From contig OZ025253.1 of assembly GCA_964019135.1 (NCBI GenBank), forward strand, positions 11,227,059 through 11,291,058: 64,000 nucleotides of DNA, written 5' to 3'. Each line of letters begins with the position of its first letter. The stretch's first letter is position 1. Below, piece by piece: positions 10,601 to 22,600 of this stretch. A program made the translations under genes and the position numbers. Source of the DNA: Arenicola marina. Its lineage: Eukaryota > Annelida > Polychaeta > Arenicolidae. A model generated the notes under the pieces. It ran no database searches. It saw nothing but the letters and a program-made list of their open reading frames with translations, and had not been told where the DNA came from.

Positions 10601-13600
10601 CCCTATGGCTGGGATGACGAGAGGGTTGACACATGAGCTTCCTGAGACGGGGCCGAGAGGCGGTGAGGGCGGAGCGCAGTGGGAGGGAGGCCGAGAGGCG
10701 GTGAGGGCGGAGCGCAGTGGGAGGGAGGCCGAGAGGCGGTGAGGGCGGAGCGCAGTGGGAGGGAGGCCGAGAGGCGGTGAGGGCGGAGCGCAGTGGGAGG
10801 GAGGCCGAGAGGCGGTGAGGGCGGAGCGCAGTGGGAGGGAGGAAATCCCTATGGCTGGGATGACGAGAGGGTTGACACATGAGCTTTCTGAGACGGGGCC
10901 GAGAGGCGGTGAGGGCGGAGCGCAGTGGGAGGGAGGCCGAGAGGCGGTGAGGGCGGAGCGCAGTGGGAGGGAGGCCGAGAGGCGGTGAGGGCGGAGCGCA
11001 GTGGGAGGGAGGCCGAGAGGCGGTGAGGGCGGAGCGCAGTGGGAGGGAGGCCGAGAGGCGGTGAGGGCGGAGCGCAGTGGGAGGGAGGCCGAGAGGCGGT
11101 GAGGGCGGAGCGCAGTGGGAGGGAGGCCGAGAGGCGGTGAGGGCGGAGCGCAGTGGGAGGGAGGCCGAGAGGCGGTGAGGGCGGAGCGCAGTGGGAGGGA
11201 GGCCGAGAGGCGGTGATGGCGGTGCGCAGTGGGAGGGAGGAAATCCCTATGGCTGGGATGACGAGAGGGTTGACACATGAGCTTTCTGAGACGGGGCCGA
11301 GAGGCGGTGAGGGCGGAGCGCAGTGGGAGGGAGGCCGAGAGGCGGTGAGGGCGGTGCGCAGTTGGAGGGAGGTCGAGAGGCGGTGAGGGCGGAGCGCAGT
11401 GGGAGGGAGGCCGAGAGGCGGTGAGGGCGGAGCGCCGTGGGAGGGAGGCCGAGAGGCGGTGAGGGCGGAGCGCAGTGGGAGGGAGGCCGAGAGGCGGTGA
11501 GGGCGGAGCGCAGTGGGAGGGAGGCCGAGAGGCGGTGAGGGCGGAGCGTAGTGGGAGGGAGGCCGAGAGGCGGTGAGGGCGGAGCGCAGTGAGAGGGAGG
11601 CCGAGAGGCGGTGAGGGCGGTGCGCAGTGGGAGGGAGGCCGAGAGGCGGTGAGGGCGGTGCGCAGTGGGAGGGAGGCCGAGAGGCGGTGAGGGCGGAGCG
11701 CAGTGGGAGGGAGGCCGAGAGGCGGTGAGGGCGGTGCGCAGTGGGAGGGAGGCCGAGAGGCGGTGAGGGCGGAGCGCAGTGGGAGGGAGGAAATCCCTAT
11801 GGCTGGGATGACGAGAGGGTTGACACATGAGCTTTCTGAGACGGGGCCGAGAGGCGGTGAGGGCGGAGCGCAGTGGGAGGGAGGCCGAGAGGCGGTGAGG
11901 GCGGAGCGCAGTGGGAGGGAGGCCGAGAGGCGGTGAGGGCGGAGCGCAGTGGGAGGGAGGCCGAGAGGCGGTGAGGGCGGAGCGCAGTGGGAGGGAGGCC
12001 GAGAGGCGGTGAGGGCGGAGCGCAGTGGGAGGGAGGAAATCCCTATGGCTGGGATGACGAGAGGGTTGACACATGAGCTTTCTGAGACGGGGCCGAGAGG
12101 CGGTGAGGGCGGAGCGCAGTGGGAGGGAGGCCGAGAGGCGGTGAGGGCGGAGCGCAGTGGGAGGGAGGCCGAGAGGCGGTGAGGGCGGAGCGCAGTGGGA
12201 GGGAGGCCGAGAGGCGGTGAGGGCGGAGCGCAGTGGGAGGGAGGAAATCCCTATGGCTGGGATGACGAGAGGGTTGACACATGAGCTTTCTGAGACGGGG
12301 CCGAGAGGCGGTGAGGGCGGAGCGCAGTGGGAGGGAGGCCGAGAGGCGGTGAGGGCGGTGCGCAGTGGGAGGGAGGCCGAGAGGCGGTGAGGGCGGTGCG
12401 CAGTGGGAGGGAGGCCGAGAGGCGGTGAGGGCGGAGCGCAGTGGGAGGGAGGCCGAGAGGCGGTGAGGGCGGAGCGCAGTGGGAGGGAGGCCGAGAGGCG
12501 GTGAGGGCGGAGCGCAGTGGGAGGGAGGCCGAGAGGCGGTGAGGGCGGAGCGCAGTGGGAGGGAGGCCGAGAGGCGGTGAGGGCGGTGCGCAGTGGGAAG
12601 GAGGCCGAGAGGCGGTGAGGGCGGAGCGCAGTGGGAGGGAGGCCGAGAGGCGGTGAGGGCGGTGCGCAGTGGGAGGGAGGCCGAGAGGCGGTGAGGGCGG
12701 AGCGCAGTGGGAGGGAGGCCGAGAGGCGGTGAGGGCGGAACGCAGTGGGAGGGAGGCCGAGAGGCGGTGAGGGCGGAGCGCAGTGGGAGGGAGGAAATCC
12801 CTATGGCTGGGATGACGAGAGGGTTGACACATGAGCTTTCTGAGACGGGGCCGAGAGGCGGTGAGGGCGGAGCGCAGTGGGAGGGAGGCCGAGAGGCGGT
12901 GAGGGCGGAGCGCAGTGGGAGGGAGGCCGAGAGGCGGTGAGGGCGGAGCGCAGTGGGAGGGAGGCCGAGAGGCGGTGAGGGCGGAACGCAGTGGGAGGGA
13001 GGCCGAGAGGCGGTGAGGGCGGAGCGCAGTGGGAGGGAGGAAATCCCTATGGCTGGGATGACGAGAGGGTTGACACATGAGCTTTCTGAGACGGGGCCGA
13101 GAGGCGGTGAGGGCGGAGCGCAGTGGGAGGGAGGCCGAGAGGCGGTGAGGGCGGTGCGCAGTGGGAGGGAGGCCGAGAGGCGGTGAGGGCGGAGCGCAGT
13201 GGGAGGGAGGCCGAGAGGCGGTGAGGGCGGAGCGCAGTGGGAGGGAGGCCGAGAGGCGGTGAGGGCGGAGCGCAGTGGGAGGGAGGCCGAGAGGCGGTGA
13301 GGGCGGAGCGCAGTGGGAGGGAGGCCGAGAGGCGGTGAGGGCGGTGCGCAGTGGGAGGGAGGCCGAGAGGCGGTGAGGGCGGAGCGCAGTGGGAGGGAGG
13401 AAATCCCTATGGCTGGGATGACGAGAGGGTTGACACATGAGCTTTCTGAGACGGGGCCGAGAGGCGGTGAGGGCGGAGCGCAGTGGGAGGGAGGCCGAGA
13501 GGCGGTGAGGGCGGTGCGCAGTGGGAGGGAGGCCGAGAGGCGGTGAGGGCGGAGCGCAGTGGGAGGGAGGCCGAGAGGCGGTGAGGGCGGAGCGCAGTGG

Positions 13601-16600
13601 GAGGGAGGCCGAGAGGCGGTGAGGGCGGTGCGCAGTGGGAGGGAGGCCGAGAGGCGGTGAGGGCGGTGCGCAGTGGGAGAGAGGAAATCCCTATGGCTGG
13701 GATGACGAGAGGGTTGACACATGAGCTTTCTGAGACGGGGCCGAGAGGCGGTGAGGGCGGAGCGCAGTGGGAGGGAGGCCGAGAGGCGGTGAGGGCGGAG
13801 CGCAGTGGGAGGGAGGAAACCCCTATGGCTGGGATGACGAGAGGGTTGACACATGAGCTTTCTGAGACGGGGCCGAGAGGCGGTGAGGGCGGAGCGCAGT
13901 GGGAGGGAGGCCGAGAGGCGGTGAGGGCGGAGCGCAGTGGGAGGGAGGAAATCCCTATGGCTGGGATGACGAGAGGGTTGACACATGAGCTTTCTGAGAC
14001 GGGGCCGAGAGGCGGTGAGGGCGGTGCGCAGTGGGAGGGAGGCCGAGAGGCGGTGAGGGCGGAGCGCAGTGGGAGGGAGGCCGAGAGGCGGTGAGGGCGG
14101 AGCGCAGTGGGAGGGAGGCCGAGAGGCGGTGAGGGCGGTGCGCAGTGGGAGGGAGGCCGAGAGGCGGTGAGGGCGGAGCGCAGTGGAAGGGAGGAAATCC
14201 CTATGGCTGGGATGACGAGAGGGTTGACACATGAGCTTTCTGAGACGGGGCCGAGAGGCGGTGAGGGCGGAGCGCAGTGGGAGGGAGGCCGAGAGGCGGT
14301 GAGGGCGGAGCGCAGTGGGAGGGAGGCCGAGAGGCGGTGAGGGCGGAGCGCAGTGGGAGGGAGGCCGAGAGGCGGTGAGGGCGGAGCGCAGTGGGAGGGA
14401 GGCCGAGAGGCAGTGAGGGCGGAGCGCAGTGGGAGGGAGGCCGAGAGGCGGTGAGGGCGGAGCGCAGTGGGAGGGAGGCCGAGAGGCGGTGAGGGCGGAG
14501 CGCAGTGGGAGGGAGGCCGAGAGGCGGTGAGGGCGGAGCGCAGTGGGAGGGAGGAAATCCCTATGGCTGGGATGACGAGAGGGTTGACACATGAGCTTTC
14601 TGAGACGGGGCCGAGAGGCGGTGAGGGCGGAGCGCAGTGGGAGGGAGGCCGAGAGGCGGTGAGGGCGGAGCGCAGTGGGAGGGAGGCCGACAGGCGGTGA
14701 GGGCGGAGCGCAGTGGGAGGGAGGCCGAGAGGCGGTGAGGGCGGAGCGCAGTGGGAGGGAGGCCGAGAGGCGGTGAGGGCGGAGCGCATTGGGAGGGAGG
14801 CCGAGAGGCGGTGAGGGCGGAACGCAGTGGGAGGGAGGCCGAGAGGCGGTGAGGGCGGAGCGCAGTGGGAGGGAGGCCGAGAGGCGGTGAGGGCGGAGCG
14901 CAGTGGGAGGGAGGCCGAGAGGCGGTGAGGGCGGAGCGCAGTGGGAAGGAGGCCGAGAGGCGGTGAGGGCGGAGCGCAGTGGGAGGGAGGCCGAGAGGCG
15001 GTGAGGGCGGAGCGCAGTGGGAGGGAGGCCGAGAGGCGGTGAGGGCGGTGCGCAGTGGGAGGGAGGCCGAGAGGCGGTGAGGGCGGTGCGCAGTGGGAGG
15101 GAGGCCGAGAGGCGGTGAGGGCGGTGCGCAGTGGGAGGGAGGCCGAGAGGCGGTGAGGGCGGTGCGCAGTGGGAGGGAGGCCGAGAGGCGGTGAGGGCGG
15201 TGCGCAGTGGGAGGGAGGCCGAGAGGCGGTGAGGGCGGAGCGCAGTGGGAGGGAGGCCGAGAGGCGGTGAGGGCGGAGCGCAGTGGGAGGGAGGCCGAGA
15301 GGCGGTGAGGGCGGAGCGCAGTGGGAGGGAGGCCGAGAGGCGGTGAGGGCGGAGCGCAGTGGGAGGGAGGAAATCCCTATGGCTGGGATGACGAGAGGGT
15401 TGACACATGAGCTTTCTGAGACGGGGCCGAGAGGCGGTGAGGGCGGAGCGCAGTGGGAGGGAGGCCGAGAGGCGGTGAGGGCGGAGCGCAGTGGGAGGGA
15501 GGAAATCCCTATGGCTGGGATGACGAGAGGGTTGACACATGAGCTTTCTGAGACGGGGCCGAGAGGCGGTGAGGGCGGAGCGCAGTGGGAGGGAGGCCGA
15601 GAGGCGGTGAGGGCGGAGCGCAGTGGGAGGGAGGCCGAGAGGCGGTGAGGGCGGAGCGCAGTGGGAGGGAGGCCGAGAGGCGGTGAGGGCGGAGCGCAGT
15701 GGGAGGGAGGCCGAGAGGCGGTGAGGGCGGAGCGCAGTGGGAGGGAGGCCGAGAGGCGGTGAGGGCGGAGCGCAGTGGGAGGGAGGCCGAGAGGCGGTGA
15801 GGGCGGTGCGCAGTGGGAGGGAGGCCGAGAGGCGGTGAGGGCGGAGCGCAGTGGGAGGGAGGAAATCCCTAGGGCTGGGATGACGAGAGGGTTGACACAT
15901 GAGCTTTCTGAGACGGGGCCGAGAGGCGGTGAGGGCGGAGCGCAGTGGGAGGGAGGCCGAGAGGCGGTGAGGGCGGAGCGCAGTGGGAGGGAGGCCGAGA
16001 GGCGGTGAGGGCGGAGCGCAGTGGGAGGAAGGCCGAGAGGCGGTGAGGGCGGAGCGCAGTGGGAGGGAGGCCGAGAGGCGGTGAGGGCGGAGCGCAGTGG
16101 GAGGGAGGCCGAGAGGCGGTGAGGGCGGAGCGCAGTGGGAGGGAGGCCGAGAGGCGGTGAGGGCGGTGCGCAGTGGGAGGGAGGCCGAGAGGCGGTGAGG
16201 GCGGTGCGCAGTGGGAGGGAGGCCGAGAGGCGGTGAGGGCGGAGCGCAGTGGGAGGGAGGCCGAGAGGCGGTGAGGGCGGTGCGCAGTGGGAGGGAGGCC
16301 GAGAGGCGGTGAGGGCGGAGCGCAGTGGGAGGGAGGAAATCCCTATGGCTGGGATGACGAGAGGGTTGACACATGAGCTTTCTGAGACGGGGCCGAGAGG
16401 CGGTGAGGGCGGAGCGCAGTGGGAGGGAGGCCGAGAGGCGGTGAGGGCGGAGCGCAGTGGGAGGGAGGCCGAGAGGCGGTGAGGGCGGACCGCAGTGGGA
16501 GGGAGGCCGAGAGGCGGTGAGGGCGGAGCGCAGTGGGAGGGAGGCCGAGAGGCGGTGAGGGCGGAGCGCAGTGGGAGGGAGGCCGAGAGGCGGTGAGGGC

Positions 16601-19600
16601 GGAGCGCAGTGGGAGGGAGGCCGAGAGGCGGTGAGGGCGGTGCGCAGTGGGAGGGAGGCCGAGAGGCGCTGAGGGCGGAGCGCAGTGGGAGGGAGGAAAT
16701 CCCTAGGGCTGGGATGACGAGAGGGTTGACACATGAGCTTTCTGAGACGGGGCCGAGAGGCGGTGAGGGCGGAGCGCAGTGGGAGGGAGGCCGAGAGGCG
16801 GTGAGGGCGGAGCGCAGTGGGAGGGAGGCCGAGAGGCGGTGAGGGCGGAGCGCAGTGGGAGGGAGGCCGAGAGGCGGTGAGGGCGGAGCGCAGTGGGAGG
16901 GAGGAAATCCCTATGGCTGGGATGACGAGAGGGTTGACACATGAGCTTTCTGAGACGGGGCCGAGAGGCGGTGAGGGCGGAGCGCAGTGGGAGGGAGGCC
17001 GAGAGGCGGTGAGGGCGGAGCGCAGTGGGAGGGAGGCCGAGAGGCGGTGAGGGCGGAGCGCAGTGGGAGGGAGGCCGAGAGGCGGTGAGGGCGGTGCGCA
17101 GTGGGAGGGAGGCCGAGAGGCGGTGAGGGCGGTGCGCAGTGGGAGGGAGGCCGAGAGGCGGTGAGGGCGGAGCGCAGTGGGAGGGAGGCCGAGAGGCGGT
17201 GAGGGCGGTGCGCAGTGGGAGGGAGGCCGAGAGGCGGTGAGGGCGGAGCGCAGTGGGAGGGAGGCCGAGAGGCGGTGAGGGCGGAGCGCAGTGGGAGGGA
17301 GGCCGAGAGGCGGTGAGGGCGGAGCGCAGTGGGAGGGAGGCCGAGAGGCGGTGAGGGCGGTGCGCAGTGGGAGGGAGGCCGAGAGCCGGTGAGGGCGGTG
17401 CGCAGTGGGAGGGATGCCGAGAGGCGGTGAGGGCGGAGCGCAGTGGGAGGGAGGCCGAGAGGCGGTGAGGGCGGAGCGCAGTGGGAGGGAGGCCGAGAGG
17501 CGGTGAGGGCGGAGCGCAGTGGGAGGGAGGAAATCCCTATGGCTGGGATGACGAGAGGGTTGACACATGAGCTTTCTGAGACGGGGCCGAGAGGCGGTGA
17601 GGGCGGAGCGCAGTGGGAGGGAGGCCGAGAGGCGGTGAGGGCGGAGCGCAGTGGGAGGGAGGCCGAGAGGCGGTGAGGGCGGAGCGCAGTGGGAGGGAGG
17701 CCGAGAGGCGGTGAGGGCGGAGCGCAGTGGGAGGGAGGAAATCCCTATGGCTGGGATGACGAGAGGGTTGACACATGAGCTTTCTGAGACGGGGCCGAGA
17801 GGCGGTGAGGGCGGAGCGCAGTGGGAGGGAGGCCGAGAGGCGGTGAGGGCGGAGCGCAGTGGGAGGGAGGCCGAGAGGCGGTGAGGGCGGAGCGCAGTGG
17901 GAGGGAGGCCGAGAGGCGGTGAGGGCGGAGCGCAGTGGGAGGGAGGCCGAGAGGCGGTGAGGGCGGAGCGCAGTGGGAGGGAGGCCGAGAGGCGGTGAGG
18001 GCGGTGCGCAGTGTGAGGGAGGCCGAGAGGCGGTGAGGGCGGTGCGCAGTGGGAGGGAGGCCGAGAGGCGGTGAGGGCGGAGCGCAGTGGGAGGGAGGCC
18101 GAGAGGCGGTGAGGGCGGTGCGCAGTGGGAGGGAGGCCGAGAGGCGGTGAGGGCGGTGCGCAGTGGGAGGGAGGCCGAGAGGCGGTGAGGGCGGAGCGCA
18201 GTGGGAGGGAGGCCGAGAGGCGGTGAGGGCGGAGCGCAGTGGGAGGGAGGCCGAGAGGCGGTGAGGGCGGAGCGCAGTGGGAGGGAGGCCGAGAGGCGGT
18301 GAGGGCGGAGCGCAGTGGGAGGGAGGAAATCCCTATGGCTGGGATGACGAGAGGGTTGACACATGAGCTTTGTGAGACGGGGCCGAGAGGCGGTGAGGGC
18401 GGAGCGCAGTGGGAGGGAGGCCGAGAGGCGGTGAGGGCGGAGCGCAGTGGGAGGGAGGCCGAGAGGCGGTGAGGGCGGAGCGCAGTGGGAGGGAGGCCGA
18501 GAGGCGGTGAGGGCGGAGCGCAGTGGGAGGGAGGCCGAGAGGCGGTGAGGGCGGAGCGCAGTGGGAGGGAGGCCGAGAGGCGGTGAGGGCGGAGCGCAGT
18601 GGGAGGGAGGAAATCCCTATGGCTGGGATGACGAGAGGTTGACACATGAGCTTCCTGAGACGGGGCCGAGAGGCGGTGAGGGCGGAGCGCAGTGGGAGGG
18701 AGGCCGAGAGGCGGTGAGGGCGGAGCGCAGTGGGAGGGAGGCCGAGAGGCGGTGAGGGCGGAGCGCAGTGGGAGGGAGGCCGAGAGGCGGTGAGGGCGGA
18801 GCGCAGTGGGAGGGAGGCCGAGAGGCGGTGAGGGCGGAGCGCAGTGGGAGGGAGGCCGAGAGGCGGTGAGGGCGGAGCGCAGTGGGAGGGAGGCCGAGAG
18901 GCGGTGAGGGCGGAGCGCAGTGGGAGGGAGGCCGAGAGGCGGTGAGGGCGGAGCGCAGTGGGAGGGAGGCCGAGAGGCGGTGAGGGCGGAGCGCAGTGGG
19001 AGGGAGGCCGAGAGGCGGTGAGGGCGGTGCGCAGTGGGAGGGAGGAAATCCCTATGGCTGGGATGACGAGAGGGTTGACACATGAGCTTTCTGAGACGGG
19101 GCCGAGAGGCGGTGAGGGCGGAGCGCAGTGGGAGGGAGGCCGAGAGGCGGTGAGGGCGGTGCGCAGTGGGAGGGAGGCCGAGAGGCGGTGAGGGCGGAGC
19201 GCAGTGGGAGGGAGGCCGAGAGGCGGTGAGGGCGGAGCGCCGTGGGAGGGAGGCCGAGAGGCGGTGAGGGCGGTGCGCAGTGGGAGGGAGGCCGAGAGGC
19301 GGTGAGGGCGGAGCGCAGTGGGAGGGAGGCCGAGAGGCGGTGAGGGCGGAGCGCAGTGGGAGGGAGGCCGAGAGGCGGTGAGGGCGGAGCGCAGTGGGAG
19401 GGAGGCCGAGAGGCGGTGAGGGCGGTGCGCAGTGGGAGGGAGGCCGAGAGGCGGTGAGGGCGGTGCGCAGTGGGAGGGATGCCGAGAGGCGGTGAGGGCG
19501 GAGCGCAGTGGGAGGGAGGCCGAGAGGCGGTGAGGGCGGAGCGCAGTGGGAGGGAGGCCGAGAGGCGGTGAGGGCGGAGCGCAGTGGGAGGGAGGAAATC

Positions 19601-22600
19601 CCTATGGCTGGGATGACGAGAGGGTTGACACATGAGCTTTCTGAGACGGGGCCGAGAGGCGGTGAGGGCGGAGCGCAGTGGGAGGGAGGCCGAGAGGCGG
19701 TGAGGGCGGAGCGCAGTGGGAGGGAGGCCGAGAGGCGGTGAGGGCGGAGCGCAGTGGGAGGGAGGCCGAGAGGCGGTGAGGGCGGAGCGCAGTGGGAGGG
19801 AGGAAATCCCTATGGCTGGGATGACGAGAGGGTTGACACATGAGCTTTCTGAGACGGGGCCGAGAGGCGGTGAGGGCGGAGCGCAGTGGGAGGGAGGCCG
19901 AGAGGCGGTGAGGGCGGAGCGCAGTAGGAGGGAGGCCGAGAGGCGGTGAGGGCGGAGCGCAGTGGGAGGGACGCCGAGAGGCGGTGAGGGCGGAGCGCAG
20001 TGGGAGGAAGGCCGAGAGGCGGTGAGGGCGGTGCGCAGTGTGAGGGAGGCCGAGAGGCGGTGAGGGCGGTGCGCAGTGGGAGGGAGGCCGAGAGGCGGTG
20101 AGGGCGGAGCGCAGTGGGAGGGAGGCCGAGAGGCGGTGAGGGCGGTGCGCAGTGGGAGGGAGGCCGAGAGGCGGTGAGGGCGGTGCGCAGTGGGAGGGAG
20201 GCCGAGAGGCGGTGAGGGCGGAGCGCAGTGGGAGGGAGGCCGAGAGGCGGTGAGGGCGGAGCGCAGTGGGAGGGAGGCCGAGAGGCGGTGAGGGCGGAGC
20301 GCAGTGGGAGGGAGGCCGAGAGGCGGTGAGGGCGGAGCGCAGTGGGAGGGAGGAAATCCCTATGGCTGGGATGACGAGAGGGTTGACACATGAGCTTTCT
20401 GAGACGGGGCCGAGAGGCGGTGAGGGCGGAGCGCAGTGGGAGGGAGGCCGAGAGGCGGTGAGGGCGGAGCGCAGTGGGAGGGAGGCCGAGAGGCGGTGAG
20501 GGCGGAGCGCAGTGGGAGGGAGGCCGAGAGGCGGTGAGGGCGGAGCGCAGTGGGAGGGAGGCCGAGAGGCGGTGAGGGCGGAGCGCAGTGGGAGGGAGGA
20601 AATCCCTATGGCTGGGATGACGAGAGGGTTGACACATGAGCTTCCTGAGACGGGGCCGAGAGGCGGTGAGGGCGGAGCGCAGTGGGAGGGAGGCCGAGAG
20701 GCGGTGAGGGCGGAGCGCAGTGGGAGGGAGGCCGAGAGGCGGTGAGGGCGGAGCGCAGTGGGAGGGAGGCCGAGAGGCGGTGAGGGCGGAGCGCAGTGGG
20801 AGGGAGGCCGAGAGGCGGTGAGGGCGGAGCGCAGTGGGAGGGAGGCCGAGAGGCGGTGAGGGCGGAGCGTAGTGGGAGGGAGGCCGAGAGGCGGTGAGGG
20901 CGGAGCGCAGTGAGAGGGAGGCCGAGAGGCGGTGAGGGCGGTGCGCAGTGGGAGGGAGGCCGAGAGGCGGTGAGGGCGGTGCGCAGTGGGAGGGAGGCCG
21001 AGAGGCGGTGAGGGCGGAGCGCAGTGGGAGGGAGGCCGAGAGGCGGTGAGGGCGGTGCGCAGTGGGAGGGAGGCCGAGAGGCGGTGAGGGCGGAGCGCAG
21101 TGGGAGGGAGGAAATCCCTATGGCTGGGATGACGAGAGGGTTGACACATGAGCTTTCTGAGACGGGGCCGAGAGGCGGTGAGGGCGGAGCGCAGTGGGAG
21201 GGAGGCCGAGAGGCGGTGAGGGCGGAGCGCAGTGGGAGGGAGGCCGAGAGGCGGTGAGGGCGGAGCGCAGTGGGAGGGAGGCCGAGAGGCGGTGAGGGCG
21301 GAGCGCAGTGGGAGGGAGGCCGAGAGGCGGTGAGGGCGGAGCGCAGTGGGAGGGAGGAAATCCCTATGGCTGGGATGACGAGAGGGTTGACACATGAGCT
21401 TTCTGAGACGGGGCCGAGAGGCGGTGAGGGCGGAGCGCAGTGGGAGGGAGGCCGAGAGGCGGTGAGGGCGGAGCGCAGTGGGAGGGAGGCCGAGAGGCGG
21501 TGAGGGCGGAGCGCAGTGGGAGGGAGGCCGAGAGGCGGTGAGGGCGGAGCGCAGTGGGAGGGAGGAAATCCCTATGGCTGGGATGACGAGAGGGTTGACA
21601 CATGAGCTTTCTGAGACGGGGCCGAGAGGCGGTGAGGGCGGAGCGCAGTGGGAGGGAGGCCGAGAGGCGGTGAGGGCGGTGCGCAGTGGGAGGGAGGCCG
21701 AGAGGCGGTGAGGGCGGTGCGCAGTGGGAGGGAGGCCGAGAGGCGGTGAGGGCGGAGCGCAGTGGGAGGGAGGCCGAGAGGCGGTGAGGGCGGAGCGCAG
21801 TGGGAGGGAGGCCGAGAGGCGGTGAGGGCGGAGCGCAGTGGGAGGGAGGCCGAGAGGCGGTGAGGGCGGAGCGCAGTGGGAGGGAGGCCGAGAGGCGGTG
21901 AGGGCGGTGCGCAGTGGGAAGGAGGCCGAGAGGCGGTGAGGGCGGAGCGCAGTGGGAGGGAGGCCGAGAGGCGGTGAGGGCGGTGCGCAGTGGGAGGGAG
22001 GCCGAGAGGCGGTGAGGGCGGAGCGCAGTGGGAGGGAGGCCGAGAGGCGGTGAGGGCGGAACGCAGTGGGAGGGAGGCCGAGAGGCGGTGAGGGCGGAGC
22101 GCAGTGGGAGGGAGGAAATCCCTATGGCTGGGATGACGAGAGGGTTGACACATGAGCTTTCTGAGACGGGGCCGAGAGGCGGTGAGGGCGGAGCGCAGTG
22201 GGAGGGAGGCCGAGAGGCGGTGAGGGCGGAGCGCAGTGGGAGGGAGGCCGAGAGGCGGTGAGGGCGGAGCGCAGTGGGAGGGAGGCCGAGAGGCGGTGAG
22301 GGCGGAACGCAGTGGGAGGGAGGCCGAGAGGCGGTGAGGGCGGAGCGCAGTGGGAGGGAGGAAATCCCTATGGCTGGGATGACGAGAGGGTTGACACATG
22401 AGCTTTCTGAGACGGGGCCGAGAGGCGGTGAGGGCGGAGCGCAGTGGGAGGGAGGCCGAGAGGCGGTGAGGGCGGTGCGCAGTGGGAGGGAGGCCGAGAG
22501 GCGGTGAGGGCGGAGCGCAGTGGGAGGGAGGCCGAGAGGCGGTGAGGGCGGAGCGCAGTGGGAGGGAGGCCGAGAGGCGGTGAGGGCGGAGGGCAGTGGG

